A stretch of DNA of 64,000 nucleotides from Cafeteria roenbergensis (taxonomy: Eukaryota; Sar; Bigyra; Bicosoecida; Cafeteriaceae), in the NCBI GenBank assembly GCA_008330645.1, contig VLTN01000074.1, forward strand, positions 91,222 through 155,221, written 5' to 3'. Below are positions 10,452 to 23,900 of this stretch, in pieces (position 1 is the stretch's first letter; each line of letters opens with the position of its first letter). The notes under the pieces are model-generated. The model was not told the origin of the DNA, did no database searches, and was given only the letters and a program-made list of their open reading frames with translations. A program made the position numbers and the translations under genes.

Positions 10452-13400
10452 GTGCTGGTGCTGTTGCAATGGCTGCTGCCGGCGGCGGTTGGCTGAATCG
10501 TCGGATATAGCGGCCGCCACGTCAGAGGCACGACCGCTATGACGGCTCGTCGGAGCGTCTGCTGACTGGGAGGTGACCGACAACAGATGGGGGAGTGATG
10601 GGGGGTTGATACAACACGGCAGGCACGACCACCACTCCTTGCGCTGCGTGCTCCTGTGCGAGCGGTTGCAGTTGCAGCCGCTCTGGCGGCTACTGGACCG
10701 ACATCGCGCGCAGCTGCAGCAAAGCTTGGAGCAGAGTTGACACACTCGGCAGGACAACAGCGACGACGACGATGACGACGAGCCATTGGCTGAGAGGCAC
10801 CACACTGGCACCAGGAATCGGCGTAATATTGTGCCGGTTTGCGCCTGCGGCCAGATCCAGAGAGCCAGCGCGGCGGAGATTGCGGTTGCAGTGGCCTGTT
10901 GCGTCACCGGCTCTCGCCAGAGCAGGTGGTGGACCATCAGCAAGACGATGACAGCGGCTGTCGCTATGGCCAGTCCTTGTCGCATCACAGACGAGAAAAC
11001 AATCGTGACGGCGTGCAGGGGGCTTGCGAGCGACGTCGTGTCGCGCTTCATGGCAGAAGCGTATCGCCGCTGCTCGGTGGTTTGCGACCACCTTGTCACT
11101 TCGGCATCGTCCACAGCGAGCACGAGGGCGCCTTGATAGGCTTCCGATCGACAGCAGATGCCGCACTGACGCCACGCGATGCGCCACTCGGCGTCAGACG
11201 TCAACACTGACCGCGAAACCGCCGCTCGCATCTGCATCTCTTGCCGACGCTGCGCCCTGCGAGATCGGCTTGACCGGCCATTGACGCCCGCCTGATAGAC
11301 GGATCCACGCGTCGAAGTGCCTCGGCAGCAATGACCATCACTGGAGCTGCGATTGACACACCAGCTGCTTCTGCAACTGCAACTGCAGCAGCGACTGCGG
11401 CTGCGACTGCTGCCAGAACCAGATGCGGATCCGGAACCGAACCCATCGCAGCAACCCTGCCTGCCAGCCTGCAGCCCGCAGCAGTAGTAACAGCAGCAGA
11501 CCCAGCGACAGCAGCAGCTGACATACACGCAGCAGCAACAGACACGTCGGCACAGGCACGCCGACGCTTGACGCGCGAAACCGCGCTTGGCGGCTCTGCC
11601 CGAAGAACCGGTGCACACTTCGCAGGCGCGATCTCCGCAGCAGTCGCCGGTGCAAGTGTCCGTTGCACGTGCTGCAACTGCGGCTCCTCCGGCGGCCGTG
11701 CCTGCCTTCAGGCCTGGGCTCAGCTGAGCCGCCGTTGCGGCAGCCCCAATGGCTCTGCCGCCAGCGGTTTCGCCGCGACGTGGGGCATTTGCCAACACTG
11801 GGATCAGGCCGAAGAGACCATCACTCTCGTATCCGTCAGCGATTCCGTTGCCAGAGTCGCTCTCATCGTCACTGCTCGTGCTGTGAGACGAGAAGCTGAT
11901 ACGGTCTTGACTGCCAAGTGATGGATCGGCACCTGACCGAGATTCATCGTCCCGACGTCGCTTGACAGGCAAGGGTGGCAGGTTGCTCCGCGCGCGGACA
12001 GCAGCCTCAATCTCCGCACGACGAGCCTCCGCCTCCGCCTCACGTCGTGCCTCAAGCTGCAACTGCAACTCTCGCGAAACCGCTGCGGCAGCCGCCGCAT
12101 CCGCAGCCGCAATCGCTTTGGAGTCGGCAGCAGCTGCTGCGGCGGCAGCCTCGGCGGCACGTTTCGCCGCGGTTGCGTCATGGTGAAGCCTCGTCATCCG
12201 TCTGCCCTGCGGCGTCAGAAGGCGGGATCCGGTAAAGCCATAGCCGGCAGAGCTGTGGAACGCACGCAGGCTGCCAGCAGAGGCAGCGCGAGGGCCGTGG
12301 GCAGGCACGGACGTCGCAGCGGTGGTCAGCTGACGGCCTCTGGTGAAACCGCTGGGGGTGGACAAGGGGTGATGACCACCATCAGCTGACGGGCTCTGCC
12401 CGGTCCGGGTCGGCGCGCGACTGCCGAGGGCGCGGTGCGCCTGAGCGACGATGCCTGCAGTCTGGGGTCGCTGGGGGGCCCCAAACAGGGCCCCAATGCT
12501 CTCGCGTCGGCCGTTCCGAGCGGCTGAAGAGTTGTGCTGGTGGAAGGATCTCCCCTTTATTGCAGAGCCACTTCGACCAACATCTCGCCGCATCCGTGGG
12601 CTGTGACGGCCGCGCGACCGGTCATAAGCCTGTGCGGCGCTGGTGGTCGACACGGTTGCCGGTCGTGCAGCCATCAGGACTTGATGCACAACTGATGTGC
12701 GTCTGACTGGAACCCGACGTGGCTTGGGCCCGTGCTCGGCTGGCAGAGCCCGCTGGCCGGCGGGACGCAACTCGAGCGGCCAGTCGACGGCGTTGGCTCG
12801 GCCGGCCACCACAGCCCTGGCGACGTCAACGGCAGAGCCGCGTCGACTCCGGAAGGGTCGTGGCTGCGAAGTCGCTCTGCCGTCGACGTCTGAGGCCGGT
12901 TGAGACATGCGGTGTCTCGCTCGGAGTCGCTCGACCTTTCTCGCGAAACCGCCACGGATGGTGGTCTTTTTCCAAAAGAGTGGTTCGCCTGACGGCGCGC
13001 AGTCTAGGGCAGCGACCCGACGACAAACATCGACCATCACCGGCACATCAGAGCCATCCCGACGACCGCTGGTGTCGCCGTCAGCCGTCGCACCCAACCC
13101 ATCGGATTTGAAAGCAAAACCCCATGCGGCATAACGTTCCGCCGGGTCAGCTGACTGGGAGCACGCTGTGTCGCTCGAGTCCGTCGCTCTGTCGCCGACA
13201 CCGGCTGAATCGCGAGCAGGGTGCTGAGGTGATCCAGCCGCGGGCGCGCCTGGCTTAAGCGACTCACTGGGCGAACGAGCTGCATCGCTGGGCGACGCGG
13301 CGCGAGGCGGACGGCGGCCCGCAAGCGGTTTCGCGCTCACTGTCCCATTTGGGAACTCGATCCACCGGCGATGCCGCGAAACCGCCAGCGCAACGGATGT

Positions 13401-16400
13401 AGGTCCACCCTCGGCCGCAGACGTCAGCGCCGACACCGCTGCCTCGGCTTTCCGCTGCGAAATCAGCGGTTTCGCCAGCGTATCTCCCGGCTCTGCCATG
13501 GCTCTGCCGCCTCTCGCCTCGTGCATTGATCGATCGTCGGCTTCTACCAGCGGCAGGCGCCACAGCGGACGGTTGTCACATCGGTACAGCGCAGAGCAGG
13601 CAGAACGACGTCGGCGTGATTGGCTGATGACCCTCTCAGCGGCTCTGCCGCCGTCGCACCGTCGCATGGCGGCAAGCAGCTCTGCCGGAATGACCCATGG
13701 TCCGTCAGCTGACGGCGACACGGAATCAGCTGACGAAGACAGCGACGATGACGCGGCCATGACTGGGGCCGCAAACTCGTGATCTGACGATGACTGGTTC
13801 GAGACCCACACTTGACGTTCCGTCTGATGGGAGAGTGACTGAGCAGAGACCCCACCCCCATCGCCGCCGCCGCTGTCTCCGGCATCCGCAGCGGCCCGCG
13901 CTGACCGCTGGCCTGACGCCCTGCCCGTTGCAGGCGCTGTCGTCAGCGTCGTCGTCGTCGTGGTCGTCGTCGTCGTGGTCGTCGTCGTCGTCGTCGACAC
14001 TTTCGGCTGGGCAAGCGGAGTCAGCTGATGGCGGAGTTTTTGGGCCACTTCGTCGACGGCAGAGCCTCTTCGCTGTCGGGGCCGCACTACTGAAGTGGTT
14101 GATTGCGGACTGAACCACTCGTGATTGCCCGCTGACTGCTCGGCGTCCGGGGCAGGCACGCGGCTGGCAACCGCTGCCCGCACAGCGGTTTCGTCGTCAG
14201 CTGCTCGAATCACAGCTCTGCCAGCAGCACGTGACTCGGTGTCAGTACCTGCCACCGCCTGTTGCAGCTGCTGCGTGATGGACAAACGACGCCCATTACC
14301 GACCCGATGACGGTCCATGGATCTGCCAGCAGCAGCAGCGCCACCACCCTCGAACCCGCAATCTCCACGCACGGGGGCTGCGCAAACATCATCATGAGGA
14401 TTCGCAGTTGCAGTTGCAGTTGCAGTTGAGGAACCATGCCTGCCTGCTCCTCGGAAGGGCACAACAGCGGACGCAGAAGCGTCGCTCCTTGCTTCATCGT
14501 TGGAAGCAGCAGCAGAAGCAGCAGCCGTGGCTGCGGCGGCGGCGGCAGCAGTGGCGGCAGCGCGGCCAGCACTAGCGCCACCGGCACTAGCGCCACCGGC
14601 TCCAGCACCTGCAGCAGCGGCGGCGTCAGCGGGTTTCGCGTCCGCAGACGGTTCGCTCAGGGGCGTTGCTTGCCGAAGGGCCCACGACTGTGACCGGTCC
14701 ATGACACGCAGCTGATGCTCTGATGATGACGCCGGCTGGGGCAACTGCGGGTCCGCATGCGCTCCGAGCACCATGTGACCGTCACGATGGGTCACTCGCT
14801 TGGCTGACCGCCGCCCGTTGGCTCTGCCGATGAGTCTCTTTGCACGGTTTCGCATGCGTTGCGCCCTCGCCGCAGCCGCCGCCGCCGCCGCCGCCTCCGT
14901 CGCTGTGGGGGTGGGCACGTCCACAGCGCCGTAGCGAGTGAGGATGTAGAGGTGAAGTGGAAGTGGGACCAACATCAGAAGCAGAGCAAGCAGAGCCATC
15001 GCGAGGGGGAGCGAGTACGCTTCGCTCTGCGCGCAGTCACACGCCCATCGTCTGGCGAACGGAATCGGCAGAGCTCTGCCCGTTGACGGGAGTTGCTCAA
15101 CGCACGACGCGAGGCCAGGGAGCTCTGCCGATGCCGGTGGGAAGGATCCAGGCGGGATCAGTGCGAGAGACGCTTCGGCTTTGGCAATGGCTGCGGCAAC
15201 GGTCGCGGGGTCAGACGACCCGCCCTCTGACGTGGCGACGATGGCGTCTCTGGTTTCAATGAACTCCGCGTAGCTCCGCACCACGGTCAGACCCGCGGCC
15301 CTCGCTCGTTGTGACTCAACCGTCGACGTCGACGCCACTGACCACGCGATCTGGGGAGCACACGCCAGCACCATCCACACTGACCGCGAAACCGGGACCA
15401 ACATCAGCAGAGCCACGTGAAGTGTCCGTTGAAGGAGCTCTGCCCAACCCGCGCTGCGGGGCCCAAAGACGCGAAGCATTCGCTTGGCACGCGAAACCGC
15501 TTCTGCTGACGGCAGCTCTGCCCTGTTGTGGTCGTCACCGTCTGACCCAGCGACCGGCTCCTCGATACCGGCTCTGCCGTAACAGCAGCAGAGCGGGTGG
15601 CTGCATGTGATGCACCGTCCAACGCACAGCAGGGCTCTTCCAGCGGTTTCGCACGCCGGCTGGCAGAGCGGTTTGCTCCAGCGCTTGGCATGCAGCTCTG
15701 CCAGTGACTCGCCCTCCTCCTGGAGTGTTTTGGCGTCGTCAGCGGTGATGCGACGTGACAGGCATGCCTCCGAGAGACCCATCGTGACGGAAATGAGCAC
15801 GGCAACGGCGCAAAGAATCGCCGCCCAGACGTCGGCCGGAACTGCAGGCACCACGTACGGAAGGTCAACTGCAACCACGCCAAGCAGCCATGCCACAGCT
15901 GGCCAACTCCTGGCCAGACCGATCCCTCCACCGACGCTGAGCAACGCCTGCGCCAACTGCAACCCCAGCACGGCGATGCGACCACGCGAAGTGTGGAGGC
16001 AGGCATGAGCGACGTCGCTGCCGCACCGGCTCCAGCGACACACACACGCGGCCACGCCTCTGCAACACTGGCAGCGGCGCGATTCCTGGCCGTGGTCGCT
16101 TGTGGCGAAACCGCCGACATCGTCTTCTTCCTCAAAACCTCCAATGGCGGTGAAACCGCCTTTGGCGAAACCGCGGTGTGCACGGTCGGCAGAGCTGGGT
16201 CGGTCCGAGCGGGCAGCGGCGGTGCCGCCGGCAGAGCCGGGACGGCTTCGCGATCCGCTGCGTTGCCGCTGTATCCCTGGCAACCGGTCACCGCTGTTGC
16301 TGTTGCGGCTGCTGTTGCTGGCTGGACCGGGGTGCGCGGTGCAATCGCATGCCGTTTTGACGAAGGACCAACATCCAGTGACCCGGGTCAGTCCCGTGCC

Positions 16401-17141
16401 GTCCAAAGAGTGGTCGTCGCTGACCGGGGGAGGAAGCCGGTACACAAAGGGATCTGGGGCTCGCCCGGTAACTGCCAGCCACTCTTGCATGGCAGGATCG
16501 CGATCCCAGCTGCCGGAGGCAGCTCCATTCTGGGAAGGATTGGAAGGATCGCCATAGGAAGCTCTGCCACTTCCCCCAACGACGTCGTCACTGGCCTGGT
16601 CACCGCGCCCGAAGCCTCGCAGCACGGCGCCAACGTCCCACTTCGCGTGAAACCGCATGCGGCTCTGCGCGGCCTCGAGCGCCGCATCAAGACTGGCGGC
16701 CCAAGCGGCGTCCTCGTCCACGGTGGGCTCTGCCATGAGCTGCGCCGCGTGATGGCTGGCTGATGGGGCCGGTGAGCGGCGACCATCACCGCGCAACGGC
16801 GGCGTTGCCGGGGCTGTGCCTGCAGGAATGCCTGCCACAGAAACGTCAACTGCAACCGATGAGGGTCCAGCGGCCGACGACGAATGCGGCGACGCTGGTG
16901 CTGGTGCTGGTGCTGGTGCTGCTGGTGCTGCTGGTGGCGGTGCTGGACCCAGTGCTGAAGCTGCTGGTGGCGTTGGATGTCTCGGTGCCGGCGGGGCGGT
17001 GATGGCGCCATGACCGGCTTCTGATGGGCGAGTCGCGTCCGGGTCGTCTCCGAAGCCCGCGAATGGGGTTTGTCTCGCTGCAGTTGCAGTTTCAGTTGCA
17101 GTGTGCCCGAGGTCGCTGCGAGTCACTGCCGCATCAGCCAT
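7479..17141 (-). CDS. Giant low-complexity multi-pass membrane protein (about 3,220 aa), function unknown
   Basis: A single 9.66-kb open frame starts at an ATG at 17139-17141. I do not recognise a family. Hydrophobic clusters that look like membrane segments lie near residues 385-465 (two or three), 570-605, 710-740, 2035-2110, around 2275 and 2390-2450. Between them are long Ala, Ser, Thr and Gln runs, Cys-rich patches and repeated RRGSAVD-like motifs. The last 500 residues, roughly 2700-3200, are more complex and may be a globular domain (it contains a WRCLLAFDDCDAA stretch). The length and open frame on this strand argue that it is real, although introns cannot be excluded. Codon content is strongly shaped by iterated words such as CGAAACCGC and GGCAGAGC. 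It is divergent from the adenylosuccinate lyase gene, with about 820 bp between the two starts. Confidence 0.65.
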
Positions 17142-17959
17142 GCGCCGGGCGGTGTGACCGGGCAGGCCACGGCCAAGGGCTGGGTCAGCGACGTCACGCG
17201 GTGGCGTCTGACCCGGGCGAAACCGCTCTCTGTGGGGCGACCCCGGCGGAGCGAGCCAGGCAGCTAGCTGGCCTTGGTGTTGCGGGCGTGGCCGCGGCGG
17301 CGCTGCGACGCTCTGCGAGACAGGGGCCGAACGCAGCGGAGTGGGCTAGGGTCCCTGTGGTGAGGGGCGCGCGGCGGCTGGGCGGGCAATGCGGCCGACG
17401 AGGCCGGCGCCAACTATGCGCCACACAACTAGGGAGCGGCGAAGTTTTGTAATTGGGGGATTCAGCGACTCACAGTCGGGGAGCTGCACCGGACGAGCGC
17501 GCCGAACGCCTGCCTGCGCGGGGCCGAGGCGACGAAAGCCAGCCGAAGGGGCGGACGGCGGCGGCGGCGATCGAAAACGGAATCGCACGGGCGGCTGGCG
17601 GAATGCCGTGCGGCGGCGAGCGGGTGCAGGGCGAGCGGGCGTGGGGGCGTGCGCAGTTGACGCCCGGCCGTTGGGCGAGCCGATAGCGGGGCCAGAGGGG
17701 CGCGCTGGCGTGCGACCAGCGCACCTGGGGGGGGCACGCGCGTCACCAAGAACGCGCCCGGGAGCGGGACGGTGGGGCGGAGCCCCGGGGCCGGGCAATG
17801 CCGGGCGAGGTGCCAAATGCGAATGCGTGGCGGCGCGGGGTCTGACTCTCGCACAGTGTTCGGCTGCCAGTTGGGGCGCAACTAGGCTCTGCCAGAGTCG
17901 AGGAGCCGCGCCCGACTTGGAGCCGGGGGCAGGGCAAGTCACGCACTCACCAGGCTGCC
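17142..17959. other. Intergenic region between divergent genes
   Basis: This is very GC-rich and holds no exon, RNA gene or repeat that I can support. It must contain the promoters of both the giant membrane protein gene and the adenylosuccinate lyase gene, but I see no clear TATA box. Confidence 0.5.
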
Positions 17960-20530
17960 ATGATTGCGAGAACTGGCCGCGTCGCGGCACGGACTGCGGC
18001 AGCTGCCCTGTGAGCAGGTGCAGACTGAGCTGCGTGCCGCTGGCGCAGACCGCGGGGCAGGCCAGAGCGCCCTTGGCTCTTGTCCCGGCCAAGTTGCGGT
18101 CGGCGCAGCACGGCAGGCGCCGCACCTCGCTCGCCTGCCCCGCGCTGCACCCGCGCCCGGCCCTGATTTGCACCGTGCTGCGAGATCAAGGGCGCCTTCT
18201 CGTCGGGGGGCGTGTTGCTGGCCTTCTGGCCGCCGACCGGGTGGCTTGCCGTGCGAGCGCTTGTCGCCAGCGCCGCAGCGGGCTCTCCGGCCGTCCCCCA
18301 TGCCAGCAGCGCCGTGCGCCGGGCCTCACCCCCGCCACCCCGTTCCCGGCTTTGGTCAAAACGCTGCTGCGCTGCTGCTTGTTGTGGTCGCAGTCGGCCC
18401 GCCCCCCGTGCCGGCCTCGCCGGCGCGGCAGGCGCGCTGGACCTGACTCCGCTCACGGCCATCGGCTCCGTCGACGGCCGCTACTCGCGAATGGTGGCAG
18501 ACCTGAGGCCCTATTTCGGCGAGTTCGCCCTCATCAAGTACCGCGTCCTGGTGGAGGTGGCCTGGCTCAAGACGCTGGCGAACTGCGCGGTGAGCTGCAG
18601 AGCCTTTGCGGCGGGCGCTGCGCCCGCCCAGGCGCTTGCGCTGGCCGGGAGGGCCATGCCGCGCCGCAATCGCCAGCCGCCGCAGGCGCGGGTATCGCCG
18701 TCGCACTCCCAGCTGCAAATGGCCGCGCGATCTGCCCGCCCCGACCAAGTGCACGCCTCGGCTCTGCACACTGAAAACCTGTTTTTGCTGATATTCCGCA
18801 GGGGGTGCCCGAGGTCCCCGCCATGTCGGCCGACGCCCAGGCTGCCCTGCAGTCCATCGTCGACACCTTCGGCGTCGAACAGGCGACGCGCGTCAAGGAA
18901 ATCGAACGCGAAACCAACCACGACGTCAAGGCGGTCGAGTACTTCATCAAGGAGCAGGTGAGCCCGCGAAACCGCCCGGCCCCGGAATCAAGCCTTGCTG
19001 GGTTGCTGGACGCGGTCTTGCAGCGGCCCCGGCCAGGGTCTGGGCGGCGCAGCAGCGGCGTCGGCAGAACCGTCTGCATGGTTGTTCGAGTGTTGCTGCT
19101 TCGCTCGGGCGCGCTTGCGGGCTGAGCTCCGCTTGCACGATCAGGCAGGGCTTCCGGGGCGTGCGCGCGCAACCCATCTTGTCGTGTTTTGCGCGTCTCT
19201 TCTGTTGTTGTTTTTCTTGCTTTTCTTGTTTGTGTTTCGTCTTGGCCCCATTGCCCGGACGTATCCTGCAGCTCGCCGCCGGGCCAAGCGAGCTGGGCAA
19301 GTACTACGAGTTCGTCCACTTTGGTTGCACATCGGAGGACGTCGGCAACCTTGCCTACGCCAAGTCCATCGACGACGCCAAGTGAGACCACGCATCAAGT
19401 GCGCAGCCCACCCGCAAGTGCGCGGCTCTGCCGCCTTCGCGCTGCCTCTGTGCTACCTTCGCGCTGCCCCTCTGCTGCTGCAAGGTCGCCCGCAAACTCC
19501 CCCATATATCTCTCTCTGTCCTTGTGGGCGCGCTGTTCGCCGTGTTGCCTCGGTCCGCGGCTGTCGCAGGCGCGCGGTCATTGTCCCGCAGATGGCGGCA
19601 GTGAGAGACGAGGTGGCGCGCATGGCGGACCAGCATGCCGCCGTGCCCATGCTTGCACGCACCCACGGCCAGCCGGCCACCCCTACCACGGTGGGCAAGG
19701 AGCTGGCCAACTTCTCGGACCGGCTCTCTCGGCACCTGGGGTCACTCGAGGCGGTCGCTCCCTGCGGCAAGTTCAACGGCGCCACCGGCTCTTTCAACGC
19801 CCTGATGGTGGCGTACCCCGACGTGGACTGGGAAACCGTCTCGAGGGAGCTGGTGAGCGACACCCTGGGCCTGGGTTACACGCGCTTCTCAACGCAGATC
19901 GAGCCGCACGACTGGCTGGCGGACACGATGCACGCGTCGATGCGGTACAACTCTGTGCTGCTGGATCTGGATCGCGACATGTGGGGGTACATCAGCGCGG
20001 GGTACTTCCGCCAGAAGACCGTTGCGGGGGAGGTGGGGTCCTCCACGATGCCGCACAAGGTGAACCCCATCGCATTCGAAAACTCCGAGGGGAACCTCGG
20101 CCTCGCAAACGCAATCATGGGCCACCTTGCCGAGAAACTGCTCGTCTCCCGCTTCCAGCGCGACCTGTCCGACAGCACCGTGCTCCGCACCATCGGCACC
20201 GGTTTCGCGCACAGCATCATTGCGTACAAGCAGACGATGGTCGGCCTGTCCAGGGTGGACGTCAACACCGAGGCCCTGGACCGCGCGCTGGACGAGAACT
20301 GGGAGGTGCTCGCCGAGCCCATCCAGACGGTGATGCGGCGCTACGGCGTGGCAGAGCCCTACGAGAAGCTCAAGGCGCTCACCCGCGGCAAGCGGCTCGA
20401 CGCGGAGGGCATGCGTGCATTCGTGCGCACGCTCGAGGCGGAGGGCGTGCCTGCCGAGGCGGTGGCCGCGCTCGAGCGGCTGGAGCCGCGCACATACGTG
20501 GGAGCGGCGGAGCGGCTGGCGCGGGGCTGA
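17960..20530 (+). CDS. ADSL: Adenylosuccinate lyase, bacterial PurB-like, five exons
   Basis: This enzyme splits adenylosuccinate to AMP and fumarate, and SAICAR to AICAR and fumarate, in purine synthesis. Exons inferred from protein continuity are 17960-18009, 18394-18589, 18802-18957, 19272-19381 and 19570-20530 (490 residues). All introns run GTGAG to GCAG. Diagnostic stretches are SVDGRY near the start, TNHDVKAVEYF, the FVHFGCTSEDV block, RTHGQPATP with the catalytic-region His, and the superfamily signature SSTMPHKVNP followed by FENSEGNLGL. The sequence resembles the E. coli-type enzyme closely and co-linearly. About 35 residues precede the point where the bacterial enzyme begins. They are Arg/Ala-rich without acidic residues (MIARTGRVAARTAAAAL at the start), like a mitochondrial presequence. 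The first exon is the least certain; the other four are very secure. Confidence 0.93.
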
Positions 20531-20967
20531 TGCCGATGGGCGAGTGTGCCGCGACGGGTGCGCGGTCCGAGGCGCTTTGCGTGACGCAGCGCGTTGCTCC
20601 TTCAGCGCGCCAGCCACTTTGCTTGGCCTGCGCACGCGCACGCTCCCACCTGGTCGCCGGCCGGCTTGTCATTGTGCGTGTGTGTCGCAGCGCGCCCGGC
20701 AACAAGGCAGAGCGGCAACGCCAGTCGAAACACTCGCTGTGTGACGCCCCCCTCTCGACCAGACAGGGCCGACACAGTGTCCCCGCCCCGGACTGTCACA
20801 AGGTGCCTCGTAACGCAGCCTGCTGCAGCCCCCCCTGGAGCTCTGAGCGGCTGGGAACGAAAAAAAAAACCATGTTGCCATGCTTTCCGCGCCCGGCCAA
20901 TATATGGCATGTCGGCAAATAATGCCTGGCGAGCGCCCGATCGCCGGCACTGCGCTCCTGCGGGGCG
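20531..20967. other. Intergenic region between ADSL and the WD40-BTB gene
   Basis: No gene is visible. It contains an unusual A9 run near 20,860 and a candidate core promoter at 20896-20910. Confidence 0.5.
20896..20910 (+). promoter_or_regulatory. Candidate core promoter (CCAAT/TATA-like) of the WD40-BTB gene
   Basis: The sequence GGCCAATATATGGC is the only strongly AT-rich TATA-like block in this GC-rich intergenic region. It lies about 60-70 bp upstream of the ATG at 20968. The assignment is positional only. Confidence 0.35.
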
Positions 20968-23900
20968 ATGGACCTGCGCGCCGAGGAGTCCTGTCGGCCA
21001 TGGCCTCACCGCACAATGCTGGAGTCCTTTGGCCCGCGCCAGTTTGAGTACAACCCGCGCCACGAGTCGCTGCTGGCAGTGGGCACAGTGACCGGCGAGG
21101 TGAGCGAATTTCGGCAGCGCCTCCTTTGGCCGCGCGTGCGCTCCTGCTCGAGTCTTTCGTCCCTCCCCCCAGTGCGCGGTGGTCCAGCTTGGTGCGGCCG
21201 ATGAACTACGCCAGGCAGGGCGGCAGGAAGTGCGATTCCAGCGGAGAAATCGCTGGGCTGCGTGTTTGAAGCCCGAGTGTCGGCCGCACCAGCCGAGTCC
21301 TCTGTTCCGCCGAGATGCGCGCTCGGCCCTTGCGCCCGGTCCACGTGCGCCCCTCGTCGTGCTACCGCATCGCAAGCCAGTGGCTGCGCCAACAGCGCCT
21401 TGGGAGGGGGGGCGCCGTCTGTCGGTCCGCTGCCTGCCCGAGGGCGCGCCGCCCCATCCGCTGGCAAGCGCCCCGGCCGAAGCTCGCCGCCGTGCGGCAA
21501 CGCGGCCAGGCAAGCCAGCCAGCCGCGGTGTGCTCGCGGCAGTGCCACCCTGGCCCAGCCTGCGGCTCTGTCGGCCGAATCGCTCCTGGTTGCGGCCGCG
21601 AGCCAACGCCCCCTGCCACGCAGCGACGCAGGGACGCAGCGACATGGCTGCCCGGCTTCCTGCCCAGCTGTCTTCCCCAAACTCTGCCCTAGCCTGGCCC
21701 CGAGGAACCCCCCCCCCCCCGCCCCCCAATGCTGCCGCTGCCGCTGCCGCTGTCTGCGTGACCGCAGGTGCTCGTGGTGGACCACGACCGAGGAGTGCCG
21801 ATCGGCTCCTTCTCACGGGCCGGCCGCTCGCCGTGAGCCCTGCTCGCCTCACTGCAGCCAGCCCAGCGTGGCTGAACCGTTCAGATGTCTGCCTGTTGCC
21901 GCCCGTGCGCTCCCCGCCCCACCGCGCTCCGCCCCCCCCTTCCCGTCTCCGCCCCACCCGCGTCGTCAACCTGAGACGTTCGGGTCCAGGCATTTTGCGT
22001 GGGCGATGTGTCCGGCGTAAAACCCCAACGCCACCTGCTGGCCCTGCTGCTTCCAACCTAACCCTTTTTGCTCCCGCCTCGCGCTGCAGAAGGGACGCCA
22101 TCTTGGGCGTGTCATGGCTCAGCTCACGTCCTGACGTGTTCGTGACCGGGTCGGCAAAGGGTCTGACCCGGGTTCACCGGGTCCGCACCGGCCCGTCGCT
22201 GTGCGGGGACCTCGACGCAATGAGCGACGCGGCGGCACCGAGCAAGGAACGCTGGTTGGAGTCCCTCACGTGGCAGAGCGCAAGAGGCCTTCCCTCAGGT
22301 GAAGTGATGGACGAGGCGTCGTGGCGCGCGACGATGGGCTGCGCGCCTGCTCCGAACGAGTGTCACATCACCTCAACGACTCTCAGCCAGTACGCCGACT
22401 TGACGTCGGTCCACGTGAACAGCACCGATGAGAAGTTGCTCTGCTCGGGGTATTCCAACGACGTGTCGGTCTACGACATCGAAACGGGCAAGCGGGTGAG
22501 TCACGCGTCTGCCGCCGCGCAGCGCACGCCCTGCAAAGCGTTTGCAAGGCAGCCGCTTCCAGCGTGCGCAACGCGCCTGGCATGTGGCTCTGGCAAGCCG
22601 GTGATCACCAAAGCGCCCTCGGGAGTATATGCTTGCGCACAAGGAAGTGACGACAGACTCGCCACCCCCCCCAAAAAAACAAATTCCCCGCCCGGTCCAG
22701 ACCAACAACGGGGGAAGGAGGGGGGGGGTGGGGGGGGGCTCGGCCTCGCTGCTCGCGGCCATAATGGGAGCTGACCCTCTGTCGCGATCTCTCACTTATC
22801 TCACTCCCGTTATTTTTGCCGCCGCCACCGCCGCCGCCGCCGCCGTCCCTTGGCCTCGCAGGCAGTGCACTTCCGGTCTGCCCACACGGCCCACATCAAC
22901 ATCGCCCGCTTTGCGCACGAGTCGCCCAACGTCATGGCCACGTCCAGCTTCGACAAGACTATCAAGGTGAGACGCTCAGGCTAAAAACCTATCCTAGGCA
23001 AAGCACAGCGCAACGCGTGCCAACGCAGCCACGAGGCCAAACCAGGCCAAACCACCTGGCTCGGCGCAGGAGAGCGGGAACGCGCGCGCGCGCGCCCCAA
23101 AGCCTTGCGGCCGTGCTGAGCCGCCTGTTCCGTCTGAGATGGCAAATAGCCACCGGCTGTTCAGCGGCCCGGCATCCGGCCAGCAGGGCACAGCCTATCG
23201 GCAAGACCGTTCCCCCGGCCCTCTGGGACCCGCAGCGCTCCTTGGGCCGCCCTCGATGGCCCCGCCTGCTGCTCACGCGCCGCGCCCGCGGCCGCCGCAG
23301 GTCTGGGATCTGCGCACCCCCAAGCGGCCCAACTACACCATCAAATCCGAGCGCGGTTTCGTCATGATCGCCTTCAGCCCCAACGACCTGACCCTGCTCG
23401 GCTCTGCCGTTGACAACGAGGTGACACTCTTCTCGTCGATGGACGGCCGCCGCCTGCTCGGCCTCGACGCCGCGCGGACGGGCAACCGCGACAACTATAC
23501 CCGCAGCTATTTCGTGAGACTCATTCGGCCAGTGACGCCCAACTATGGGTCTAAGTTGCGCTGGTCGCTTGCCGGGAGGACCCCCCTTTCCCGGCACAGA
23601 CGGCCCTACGACCGCCGCTCGCGCTCGCCTGCGGTGCTGAAACGCACGCGTCGCTCACGCGCGTCCAAGGCAGAGCCTCACAGGCTGAACTTTGCCGCCG
23701 GCTCTGCCGCCTGCCTTGGACACCCGAGCTGCTCTGCTTGCGCGAGCGACCCTCGGCCAATGATGCCGCCGAGGCGGATTTCCTTCCCTTGGCTGGCCGC
23801 CCGAACCCAGCTGCCTTTTTGCTGACGTGGCCTCAGCAAGCCCCTGCCATGCTATGCTATGTTCTGCTCTGCCCTGCTATGCTCTGCCCTGCTCTGTTCT

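Noticed and set aside
21173-21229. A possible small exon (AVVQLGAADEL) in intron 1 of the WD40 gene
   Set aside because: Joining exon 1 directly to 21768 gives GTVTGEVLVVDHD, which fits the WD40 family better and keeps phase.
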